Of a stretch of 64,000 nt of DNA, positions 7,533 to 14,704 are shown piece by piece. Source of the DNA: Rhodospirillaceae bacterium (GTDB taxonomy: Bacteria > Pseudomonadota > Alphaproteobacteria > Reyranellales > Reyranellaceae); assembly GCA_009772935.1 (NCBI GenBank), contig WOUR01000022.1, positions 23,670 through 87,669 of the forward strand. The letters run 5' to 3'. Numbering within the stretch: position 1 is the stretch's first letter; each line of letters opens with the position of its first letter. The position numbers and the translations under genes are program-made. Below the pieces are notes generated by a model that saw only the letters and a program-made list of their open reading frames with translations, ran no database searches and was not told the origin of the DNA.

Positions 7533-8510
7533 TCACGGCCAGACCGGCATACCGTCCAGCCCCGCGGTTTCCGGCAGGCCGCAGATCAGGTTCGCATTCT
7601 GCACCGCCTGCCCGGCGGCTCCCTTGCCGAGATTGTCGACGACACCCAACGCGATCACCAGGTTGCGTTCCGGATCGGCCGCATAGCTGACGAACGCGAG
7701 GTTCGAGCCGGTCGCCCACTTGGTCTGCGGCGGCCTGTCGGTCACGCGGACGAACGGCCGCCCGGCGTAGAAGCGCCGGGCCGCGTCCAGGCACTGGCCC
7801 GTGGTGGCGCCACCACGGCAATAGATGGTGGCGAGCACGCCGCGCGTCATCGGCACCAGGTGTGGTGTGAACACCAGGCCGTCGGCGCTGCCGCCGCTCA
7901 GCCGCTCGATCGTCCTGGCCATCTCCGGCATGTGGGTGTGCTTCAGCAGGCCGTAGGGCACCAGGTTCTCGTTGCTCTCGGCATAGCCGAACCGGCTGTC
8001 GGCGCCACCCCGGCCGGCGCCGGAAATGCCGGTCTTGGCGTCGATCACGATGTTGCCGGGCTCGATCAACCCGTTGGCCAGCAGGGGCGCCAGCGCGGTC
8101 AGGGTCGCCGCGGGGAAGCAGCCCGGATTGGCGACGCGTGTCTTGCCCTCGATCTCGGCCGGCCAGACATCGGCGAGACCATACGCCCACCCTTCGACGT
8201 AGCGGTGGTCGCCGCCGATATCGACGATCTTCACGTCCTTCGGAACGCGCGCCAGCGCCTCCGCCGAGGCGCCCGTGGGCAAGGACGCGAACAGCACGTC
8301 GAGCTTCGGCAGGGTCGCCGGATCCCACTTCGCGATCACCAGATCGGCCAATTGAACGGGCAGGCCGGGGAAGCGGTCCATCAAGCGGCTGCCGGCGCTG
8401 CCCTCGCCGGCGGCGTAGACCAGATCGAAAGACGGATGGCTCGCGACCAGGCGCAACGCCTCGCCGCCGCCGAAGCCGCTGATTCCAACGATACCGACTC
8501 GAATGCTCAT
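7533..8510 (-). CDS. argC: N-acetyl-gamma-glutamyl-phosphate reductase
   Basis: 325 residues. ArgC reduces N-acetyl-glutamyl-5-phosphate to the semialdehyde with NADPH, the third step of arginine synthesis. The NADP motif GIVGISGFGGGEALR is at the N-terminus, the catalytic Cys is C131 in VANPGCFPAA, and the HLVPMTRGVLATIY segment is characteristic. AGAGGA sits 8 bases before the ATG. The gene stands apart from other arg genes here. Only 24 bases separate its ATG from a strong hairpin/T-tract, so its promoter must be upstream of that hairpin, implying attenuation. Confidence 0.95.
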   Translation of the reverse strand: MSIRVGIVGISGFGGGEALRLVASHPSFDLVYAAGEGSAGSRLMDRFPGLPVQLADLVIAKWDPATLPKLDVLFASLPTGASAEALARVPKDVKIVDIGGDHRYVEGWAYGLADVWPAEIEGKTRVANPGCFPAATLTALAPLLANGLIEPGNIVIDAKTGISGAGRGGADSRFGYAESNENLVPYGLLKHTHMPEMARTIERLSGGSADGLVFTPHLVPMTRGVLATIYCRGGATTGQCLDAARRFYAGRPFVRVTDRPPQTKWATGSNLAFVSYAADPERNLVIALGVVDNLGKGAAGQAVQNANLICGLPETAGLDGMPVWP

Positions 8511-8534
8511 GACGATGTCCTCTTTGGTTCGGGC

Positions 8535-8570
8535 AAAAGAAAACCCCCGGAGCCGAGGGCTGCGGGGGTT
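8535..8570 (-). terminator. Intrinsic terminator / attenuator in the argC leader
   Basis: Read on the minus strand: AACCCCCG (8570-8563) pairs with CGGGGGTT (8549-8542), with an inner AGCC/GGCT stem separated by one G-G mismatch and a 3-base loop, followed by TTTTCTTTT (8543-8535). This is a textbook rho-independent terminator. It lies 24 bases before the argC ATG. It could simply end the oxidase operon upstream, but then no room would be left for an argC promoter, so an attenuator is the better reading. Confidence 0.8.
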
Positions 8571-8698
8571 CAGGAACGGGCCGGAACGTGTCCGGTCGGT
8601 GGGGCCTCAAAGTGACCCATTACCCACACCGACGAACGCAGACCGGCGCGCAGCACGAAGAGCCGCCGCTGGAATACAGGGGCGTCGGCGTCGGTCAT
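8570..8698 (-). CDS. Putative argC leader peptide (42 residues, arginine-containing)
   Basis: An ATG-to-TGA frame of 42 residues, starting MTDADAPVFQRRLFVLRAGL. Its TGA touches the 5' arm of the argC attenuator. Arginine is at 11, 12, 17, 21 and 41, so four of them cluster within eleven codons. Codons 22-26 can pair with codons 32-35 (8633-8623 with 8604-8595, about ten pairs with one bulge), an alternative hairpin to the terminator. A possible -35 TTGACG is at 8757-8752, with a poor -10. An AGGA lies 12 bases before the ATG, a weak ribosome site. No homologue is known to me; this is inference from layout. Confidence 0.45.
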   Translation of the reverse strand: MTDADAPVFQRRLFVLRAGLRSSVWVMGHFEAPPTGHVPARS

Positions 8699-8780
8699 GA
8701 AGGGTTTCGTTCCTGAACATGCTGCTCGACACTGTCGCCGCGCACGGTACGCGTCAAGGGCAATGTCCGCCAGCCGGCTG

Positions 8781-8882
8781 CTACTTCAACCAGAGCTTGA
8801 TGGCGTAACCGACCAGCGCCGTGACCCCGACGCCGCCAGCCCACAGGCCCACGAACCACAGCCACTGACGCGGGCCCGGCAT
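8781..8882 (-). CDS. DUF2474-type small subunit of the bd oxidase
   Basis: 33 residues, MPGPRQWLWFVGLWAGGVGV followed by TALVGYAIKLWLK: a single transmembrane helix with a basic, tryptophan-rich start. It matches the DUF2474 family, which follows cydAB of the cyanide-insensitive type and is the likely counterpart of CydX/YbgT, a small subunit stabilising the haem site. The ATG comes one base after the cydB stop, so it is surely cotranslated. Its size means automated gene calling may miss it. Confidence 0.8.
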   Translation of the reverse strand: MPGPRQWLWFVGLWAGGVGVTALVGYAIKLWLK

Positions 8883-8883
8883 C

Positions 8884-9885
8884 TCAGTGATAGCCCTCGT
8901 GACCGGTCTTGCCGCGGAACACCCAGTAGGAAAAGCCGGTATAGGCCAGGATGATCGGCACGATCACAAGGACACCGGGCAGCATGAACTTCAGGCTGTC
9001 GTCGGGCGCGGCAGCATCCCAGATCGAGACCGAGGGCGGCACCACGTACGGATAGAGGCTGATGCCGAGGCCGGCGAGTCCCAGGCCGAACAGCGCGAGC
9101 GCCATCAGGAAGGGCGTGTAGTGGTGCCCGCGGCGCAGGCTCCAGAACAGCACGAACGTCACGATCGCCACCAGCAGCGGCACCTGGGCCGTGAACAGGA
9201 CCTGCGGCCAGGCGAACCAGCGCATCCAGTAGGCGTCGCGCAGGAAGGGAGTCGCGGCACTCACCGCCGCCATCGCCACGATCGTCGCGATACCCAGGCG
9301 AAAGGCCAGGCGATGGCAACGCTCCTGGAGTGCCCCTTCGCTCTTCATCACCAGCCAGGTCGAACCCAGCAGCGCATAGCCGCAGACGAGACTGACGCCC
9401 ACCAACAGGCTGAACGGCGTCAGCCAGTCGAACCAGCCACCGGCATAGGTGCGGTTCTGGACGGCGATTCCCTGCAGCAGCGCGCCCAGGGTGATGCCCT
9501 GCGCCAGCGCCGCGACGATCGAGCCGCCTGTGAACGCCACGTCCCAGAGAGGGCGATGCTGTGGATCGCGCCAGCGGAACTCGAAGGCCACGCCGCGGAA
9601 GACCAGCGCCAGCAGCATGGCGATGATGGGCGCATAGAGCGCCGAGAGGATCATGCCATAGGCCAGCGGGAAGGCCGCCAGCAGCCCGCCCCCGCCCATC
9701 ACCAGCCACGTTTCATTGCCGTCCCACACCGGCGCCACCGAATTCATGGCGCTGTCGCGCTCGCGGCCGACCGGCAGGAGCGGAAACAGGATTCCGACGC
9801 CGAGGTCGAACCCGTCCATGACGACATAGGCCAGGATGGCGAAGGCGATGATGAAGGCGAAGAACATCGGAAGGTCGAACGGCAT
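8884..9885 (-). CDS. cydB: Cytochrome bd-type quinol oxidase subunit II (CIO type)
   Basis: 333 residues, subunit II of the bd family quinol oxidase. The opening LPMFFAFIIAFAILAYVVMDGFDLGVGIL and WDGNETWLVMGGGGLLAAFP are diagnostic, with eight to nine membrane helices in all, ending in KFMLPGVLVIVPIILAYTGFSYWVFRGK. It partners CydA in the cytoplasmic membrane; together they oxidise quinol and reduce O2 to water. The ATG at 9885 is two bases after the cydA stop. The DUF2474 partner points to the cyanide-insensitive CioAB branch. Confidence 0.94.
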   Translation of the reverse strand: MPFDLPMFFAFIIAFAILAYVVMDGFDLGVGILFPLLPVGRERDSAMNSVAPVWDGNETWLVMGGGGLLAAFPLAYGMILSALYAPIIAMLLALVFRGVAFEFRWRDPQHRPLWDVAFTGGSIVAALAQGITLGALLQGIAVQNRTYAGGWFDWLTPFSLLVGVSLVCGYALLGSTWLVMKSEGALQERCHRLAFRLGIATIVAMAAVSAATPFLRDAYWMRWFAWPQVLFTAQVPLLVAIVTFVLFWSLRRGHHYTPFLMALALFGLGLAGLGISLYPYVVPPSVSIWDAAAPDDSLKFMLPGVLVIVPIILAYTGFSYWVFRGKTGHEGYH

Positions 9886-9887
9886 GA

Positions 9888-11306
9888 TCAGGCCTCCTTG
9901 CCGGTCGTGAGCGACTCGGCCACCGCCGGGGCGGGCGTGATGCCCGCGGCCCGCACCGGCTGGTCGCGCCGCGGCCCCTCCTCGCCGCGATGCGGTGGAT
10001 GGGACATGAGCTTCAGGATGTAATAGGTGCCCGCGCCGAAGGCGAAGAAGTAGACGATGACGAAGGCCATCAGCGACGCCCCGACGGCGGGGGCATCCAG
10101 CGCGGAGGCCGAATCGACTGTTCGCAGCAGGCCGTACACGGTGTAGGGCTGGCGCCCGACTTCCGTCGTCACCCATCCCGCGATGACGGCGACGAAGCCC
10201 GCCGGCCCCATCACCAGGGCGAAACGATGCAGCAGCGGCCAGTCGTAGAGGCGCTTGCGCACGCGCGCGAGCAGGCTGAACGCCGCCAGCAAAAGCATCA
10301 ACATGCCCATGCCGACCATGATCCGGAACGCCCAGAACACGACGGGCACCGGCGGCCAGTCCTTGCGGTCGACCGTGTCGAGCCCCTTGAGCGGCGCATC
10401 CCACGAATGCTTGAGGATCAGCGACGAAGCCTTGGGAATCTCGAGCGCGAACAGGTTCTTGCCCGCCGCCTCGTCGGGCCAGCCGAACAGCACCAGCGGC
10501 GCACCGTCGGGGTGGCTCTGGAAGTGGCCTTCCATGGCCATGACCTTCACGGGCTGGTGTTCCAGCGTGTTCAAACCATGCTGGTCGCCGGCAAAAATCT
10601 GCAGCGGCGCCACGACGGTGATCATGCCCATCGCCATCGAGAACATCACGCGCGCGCCTTCATTGCCGCGCTCGCGCAGCAGATGCCACGCTCCGACCGC
10701 GCCCACCACGAGCGCCGTTGTGAGGTAGGCGCCGAAAACCGTGTGCACCAGCCTGTACGGGAAAGAGGGGTTGAAGATGATCGCCCACCAGTCCGCCGGC
10801 ACGAACTGGCCACCCGCATTGATCGCGTAACCGGCCGGCGTCTGCATCCAGCTGTTGGCGGAAAGGATCCAGAAGGCCGAGATGAAGGTGCCGATCGCAA
10901 CGGCGAGGGTCGCCGCGAAATGCAGCCCCTTGCCCACGCGGTTCATGCCGAACAGCATGACGCCGAGGAAGCCCGCCTCGAGGAAGAACGCCGTCAGCAC
11001 CTCGTAGGCCATCAGCGGTCCGATCACCGGCCCCGCTTTGTCGGAGAAGACCGACCAGTTGGTGCCGAACTGATAGGACATGACGATGCCCGACACGACG
11101 CCCATGCCGAAGGCGAGCGCGAAGATCTTCAGCCAGTACTTGAAGAGGTCGAGATAGACCTGGCGACCCGTCCACAGCCACAGGCCCTCGAGCACGGCGA
11201 GATAGCTCGCTAGGCCGATCGAGAAGGACGGGAAGATGAAGTGGAACGAGACGGTGAAGGCGAACTGCAGTCTGGCGAGGAAGATGGCGTCCAGTCCCTC
11301 GAACAT
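9888..11306 (-). CDS. cydA: Cytochrome bd-type quinol oxidase subunit I (CIO type)
   Basis: 472 residues, the haem-carrying subunit of a bd-family quinol oxidase. Seen in order: ARLQFAFTVSFHFIFPSFSI with the conserved N-terminal His, GTNWSVF, LEAGFLGVMLFG, AGDQHGLNTLEHQPVKVMAMEGHF, and GWVTTEVGRQPYTVYGLLRT. The periplasmic Q-loop is short, as in cyanide-insensitive oxidases. ATG at 11306 was preferred over the adjacent GTG because GGGAG is then six bases away. The gene starts 10 bp after the MocR regulator and is probably cotranscribed with it. Confidence 0.94.
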   Translation of the reverse strand: MFEGLDAIFLARLQFAFTVSFHFIFPSFSIGLASYLAVLEGLWLWTGRQVYLDLFKYWLKIFALAFGMGVVSGIVMSYQFGTNWSVFSDKAGPVIGPLMAYEVLTAFFLEAGFLGVMLFGMNRVGKGLHFAATLAVAIGTFISAFWILSANSWMQTPAGYAINAGGQFVPADWWAIIFNPSFPYRLVHTVFGAYLTTALVVGAVGAWHLLRERGNEGARVMFSMAMGMITVVAPLQIFAGDQHGLNTLEHQPVKVMAMEGHFQSHPDGAPLVLFGWPDEAAGKNLFALEIPKASSLILKHSWDAPLKGLDTVDRKDWPPVPVVFWAFRIMVGMGMLMLLLAAFSLLARVRKRLYDWPLLHRFALVMGPAGFVAVIAGWVTTEVGRQPYTVYGLLRTVDSASALDAPAVGASLMAFVIVYFFAFGAGTYYILKLMSHPPHRGEEGPRRDQPVRAAGITPAPAVAESLTTGKEA

Positions 11307-11316
11307 CACGTTCTCC

Positions 11317-12690
11317 CTAGACGATGCGCGACGCGTAAGCGGGCGACTTCAATGCGACGACCAGCACGTCCAGCGCCGCCACCAGTTCCGCGCGGCTTCG
11401 CGCCGCGCCCAGCGCGATGCGGATGGCGTGTTCCGGTTCGCCATCGACGCTGAAGCTGTCGCTCGTGACCACGGCAAGCCCCTGTCGCTGAACGTGCGCC
11501 GCAAATTCCGCGCGGGTCCAGGTGGCCGGCAGCTTCAGCCACACGTGGAGCCCCCTGGAGTGAGCTGCGTAGCTCTGGCCCGACAGCGCCTTGATCGCCA
11601 GCCCCTGTCTTGCCGCAGCCTCCGTCGCGACGGCCGACACGATGGCGTCGGCGGTGCCGTCAGCAAACCAGCGCGAGACCAGCGCAACCATAAGCGGCGC
11701 CGGCATCTGCGACACCGTGCGCAAGGCATTGGCAATCCTCGACGCAGCCGCACGATCAGGCGCCAGTACATGGGCGACGCGCAACCCAGGCGCCATGCAC
11801 TTCGAGAGCGTCATTGCGAGATAACTGCGCTCGGGAATGAGCATCGCAATCGGCAGAGCCTTCGGGTCGAAATTTCCATAGGCGTCGTCCTCGATCAGGA
11901 TCAGATCGTAACGACGAATGGCTGCCGCAAGCTCCCCGCGACGTTCTGGAGCGATCGTCGCGGTCGTCGGATTGTGAATCGTCGGCATCAGATAGACCGC
12001 CTTTGGAGCGTGCAGGCGGCAAGCTTCGGCGAGCGCCTGCGGGTCCATGCCCTCGCCGTCCGACGCCACACCGACGAGGTGCACGCCGAGCGATGCGGCG
12101 GCCGATCTGAAGCCCGGATAGGTGAGCCGGTCCGTCAGCACGACGTCGCCGGGCCGCGTCACTGCGAGCAGCAGCGCAATCAGCGCGCTCTGGGTGCCGG
12201 GGGAGATGACGAGCCGGTCCGCCTCGACCGTGGGAACGCGCCGCCGCAGCCATTCGGCGGCAATGCCGCGGTCGACCGCGCTGCCACCGGCCTGCTGGTA
12301 GCTCAGGAGATCGGAGAAACCATGATCGCGCTGCAGGGCCGTCAGCCCCCGCATGATGCGACCCTCGAGATCGGCTTCGATGGGCGATGGCGGCAGGTTC
12401 ATCGACAGGTCGACATCGATGCCGGCCGCGGCACGGGCGGCCGGCCGTGTTCGGTTTTCCGCGACGAAAGTTCCTTGCCCCACCTTCGCATCGGTGAGGC
12501 CGCGGCGGCGCGCCTCGTTGTAGGCGCGCGTCACCGTCGTCAGGTCGACGTTCAAGGTCCTGGCGAGGGCCCGATGGGTCGGCAGCCGCTGCCCGCGATG
12601 CAGTCGACCTGAGGCGATGTCGCGCTCGAGCGCCTCGACAATGCCCTCGTAGACCGGCCCGCCCGTCTCGAGTGTAGGGCTCCAATCCAT
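11317..12690 (-). CDS. MocR-type regulator (GntR helix-turn-helix fused to an aminotransferase domain)
   Basis: 457 residues. Residues ~12-80 are a GntR winged helix (GRLHRGQRLPTHRALARTLN, then TVTRAYNEARRRGL); the rest is a fold-type I PLP domain with the nucleophile-turn Asp/Tyr region LIEDDAYGNF and the PLP lysine in TLSKCMAPGLRVAHV. MocR proteins use PLP or an amino-PLP adduct as signal. AAGGAG precedes the ATG at 12690. It is the first gene of the cydAB operon, an unusual partner for a terminal oxidase, and diverges from the DUF983 gene over repeated GTATGG sites. Confidence 0.92.
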   Translation of the reverse strand: MDWSPTLETGGPVYEGIVEALERDIASGRLHRGQRLPTHRALARTLNVDLTTVTRAYNEARRRGLTDAKVGQGTFVAENRTRPAARAAAGIDVDLSMNLPPSPIEADLEGRIMRGLTALQRDHGFSDLLSYQQAGGSAVDRGIAAEWLRRRVPTVEADRLVISPGTQSALIALLLAVTRPGDVVLTDRLTYPGFRSAAASLGVHLVGVASDGEGMDPQALAEACRLHAPKAVYLMPTIHNPTTATIAPERRGELAAAIRRYDLILIEDDAYGNFDPKALPIAMLIPERSYLAMTLSKCMAPGLRVAHVLAPDRAAASRIANALRTVSQMPAPLMVALVSRWFADGTADAIVSAVATEAAARQGLAIKALSGQSYAAHSRGLHVWLKLPATWTRAEFAAHVQRQGLAVVTSDSFSVDGEPEHAIRIALGAARSRAELVAALDVLVVALKSPAYASRIV

Positions 12691-12733
12691 ACAATATCGC
12701 TCCTTGTTCTTGAATGTATGGCTAATCGTATGG
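12688..12733. promoter_or_regulatory. Candidate MocR operator, repeated GTATGG sites
   Basis: GTATGG occurs at 12716-12721 and again exactly one helical turn-plus (12 bp) on at 12728-12733; an inverted copy, CCATAC, overlaps the MocR start codon at 12688-12693. Direct repeats with one inverted copy are the usual architecture of MocR sites. No protein-binding evidence exists here; the site could serve both the mocR/cyd operon and the divergent DUF983 gene. Confidence 0.45.
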
Positions 12734-12764
12734 ATATACAAGCCGACGATCGATGGAGGACCTG

Positions 12765-13151
12765 ATGGCGGAGAAGGGCGGACTTTATCTTCTGCGGGGC
12801 ATGCGCGGACGCTGCCCTGCCTGTGGCGAGGGCAAGCTGTTCCGCGCCTTCGTGAAGGTCGCCGATCGTTGCCCGGCCTGCGGCGAGGACCTGCACCATC
12901 ATCGCGCCGACGACTTCCCGGCCTACCTGACGATCTTCCTGGTCGGCCATCTGGTCGTACCGCTGGCGATGTATGTCGAGATCGCCTACCAGCCGTCCTA
13001 CTGGTTCCACACCGCCGTCTGGGCGCCGCTGGTGATCGTCCTGTCGATCGGCCTGCTTCAGCCAATCAAGGGCATGATCGTCGCGCTGCAGTGGCATATG
13101 GGCATGCATGGCTTCGCCGCGGCGAAGCAGGCCCGCGCCGAATACTGTTAG
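12765..13151 (+). CDS. DUF983 family membrane protein
   Basis: 128 residues. Two zinc-finger-like CxxC pairs open the protein (GRCPACGEGKLF and DRCPACGEDLHHH), followed by two transmembrane segments (FPAYLTIFLVGHLVVPLAMY and FHTAVWAPLVIVLSIGLLQP) and the conserved KGMIVALQWHMGM. DUF983 proteins are common in alphaproteobacteria, often near cytochrome oxidase genes; their role is unknown. ATG at 12765 is preferred because GGAGG precedes it by about five bases. Its divergence from the bd-oxidase operon fits a respiratory link, but that is inference. Confidence 0.88.
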   Translation: MAEKGGLYLLRGMRGRCPACGEGKLFRAFVKVADRCPACGEDLHHHRADDFPAYLTIFLVGHLVVPLAMYVEIAYQPSYWFHTAVWAPLVIVLSIGLLQPIKGMIVALQWHMGMHGFAAAKQARAEYC

Positions 13152-13160
13152 CCGCCCCTC

Positions 13161-14180
13161 TTAGCCGAAAACGTCGAAGACTTCGGCGATCGCCGATCGA
13201 TCGAGGCCGGCGCGCAGGCAAGTCTGGAGCAGCACACGCGCCTTCAGCGGATTGAGGCGGCCGCCCCAGATGAGGCCGGCCTTGCGCAGGGCGATCTCCG
13301 AACTCGGGCCACCATAGGTCTGCCGCAGCAGCGGCCCGCCGCCGGCGCGCGGCGACACGACGGTCGGAATGATCTCGGCCAGTTGTCCCACCAGCGAGGC
13401 GACGCGTTCGGGAACGTGACCGCCGCCCATCGCGCCGACGACAACGCCGCGATAGCCGAGCTGGTCGCGATGATCGACCATCGCCTCGAGAATGTACCCC
13501 GGCTCGTCGAGCCCGAGCCACAGCAGCGCCACCGGCTGCTCCCGCCCCTCAGGTGCTCCGCCCAACCGCTTGCGGGCGGCTTCGACCGGCGCACGAACCG
13601 GCAGCGACAGCGGCACGACTCTCTCCTCGACCAGCACCGCGAGCGGGCCGGTCTGCGGCGAGGCGAAGGCATTGAGCCGCGTCGGATGGATCTTCAGCAC
13701 GTCGGACGCCGCGTAAATCTCGTCCAGCATCACGACAACGACGCCCAGCGCCTTCGCGTGCACCTTCACCCAGCCATCGCAGGCGACGCGCACGGCAGCG
13801 AGAAGATTGCCCGGACCGTCCGGCGAGGTGAGCGCGGGATTGCGCATCGCCGCCGTCACGATGACCGGGATGTCGCGCTCGACCAGCAGGTCGAGCAGGA
13901 AGCTCGTCTCCTCCAGCGTGTCGGTGCCCTGCGTCACCACAACGCCATCGACGTCGAGGCTCATGATCTTCTGCGCGAGCGCATGGATCTGGTCGAAGGA
14001 CAGCGAATGGCTGCCGACCCTCGACACCGTCTCCGCGCGAATGTCGGCGAGCCTGGCCAGCAGCGGAACGGCCGCGACGAGATCGTCGGCGCCCAGGCCC
14101 ATTTGCATCGCGCCGGAAGCATCCGGTGCCGTCGCGATGGTGCCGCCGAGGGCCAGGATGTGGATGCGCGGAAGGGTCAT
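13161..14180 (-). CDS. Asparaginase/glutaminase family protein
   Basis: 339 residues of the L-asparaginase family, which hydrolyses asparagine to aspartate and ammonia. The two active-site threonine segments are present: LGGTIATAPD near residue 13 and VVVTQGTDTLEET near residue 85, plus MRNPALTSPDGPGNLLAAV. No signal peptide, so it is probably cytoplasmic. The ATG overlaps the stop of the upstream PsbP-like gene as ATGA. It is one of three overlapping minus-strand genes with a hydantoinase B, which hints at breakdown of amides or cyclic amides rather than pure asparagine use. Confidence 0.88.
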   Translation of the reverse strand: MTLPRIHILALGGTIATAPDASGAMQMGLGADDLVAAVPLLARLADIRAETVSRVGSHSLSFDQIHALAQKIMSLDVDGVVVTQGTDTLEETSFLLDLLVERDIPVIVTAAMRNPALTSPDGPGNLLAAVRVACDGWVKVHAKALGVVVVMLDEIYAASDVLKIHPTRLNAFASPQTGPLAVLVEERVVPLSLPVRAPVEAARKRLGGAPEGREQPVALLWLGLDEPGYILEAMVDHRDQLGYRGVVVGAMGGGHVPERVASLVGQLAEIIPTVVSPRAGGGPLLRQTYGGPSSEIALRKAGLIWGGRLNPLKARVLLQTCLRAGLDRSAIAEVFDVFG

Positions 14181-14704
14181 GACAGGAGCCTCAGGGAACG
14201 AAAGAAACGCTCGGCCTCGGGCGCGCGCATCGCATCGGCCGGCGCGAGATAGCCGAGCGAGACATAGCGGCTGCCTTTCAGCAGGACGAGCTGGCGCAGC
14301 GCATTGCCAGCGGCGAGCGGGCCGACCGATTCGACCGCCGGTGCACCCTGCACCGTCTTCCAGTCGATGCCGGTCCACTTGCCCCCGGCCAGGCGCTGCG
14401 CGCGGTCGTCGAGTGCCGACTGAAGATTGAGTTTCGGTTGCCGCACGTCGACGTCGGCGGGAAAGAGTGCACTCTGCGCCACGAACGAGAGTCGCCGATA
14501 CTCGAGACTGTAGGAGTGATAGACGAAGGGCGTGCCGCCGGCCGACACCGTGTCCAGCACCTTGTAGACCGGCGCGCCCGGCATCTCGACGAAGAACGAC
14601 TTGTCGGCCCCTTCGACCGGAAACCAGGAAGCCGATTGCGCCGCGGCATCGGCCGCGAGCAGAATCACCGGCAGGGCGAGGAACGAGCGTCGAGAGGCGC
14701 TCAT
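14177..14704 (-). CDS. Secreted protein, PsbP/DUF1795-like
   Basis: 175 residues with a signal peptide (MSASRRSFLALPVILLAADA, cleaved near AAQSA). The mature part (FFVEMPGAPVYKVLD, VYHSYSLEYRRLSF, GKWTGIDWKTVQGAPAVES, GSRYVSLGYLAP and AERFFRSLRL) resembles the loose PsbP/Mog1-like group of small periplasmic proteins with no known enzyme activity. It overlaps both neighbours by four bases, so it is firmly part of the HyuB-asparaginase transcript. Function unknown. Confidence 0.6.
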   Translation of the reverse strand: MSASRRSFLALPVILLAADAAAQSASWFPVEGADKSFFVEMPGAPVYKVLDTVSAGGTPFVYHSYSLEYRRLSFVAQSALFPADVDVRQPKLNLQSALDDRAQRLAGGKWTGIDWKTVQGAPAVESVGPLAAGNALRQLVLLKGSRYVSLGYLAPADAMRAPEAERFFRSLRLLS

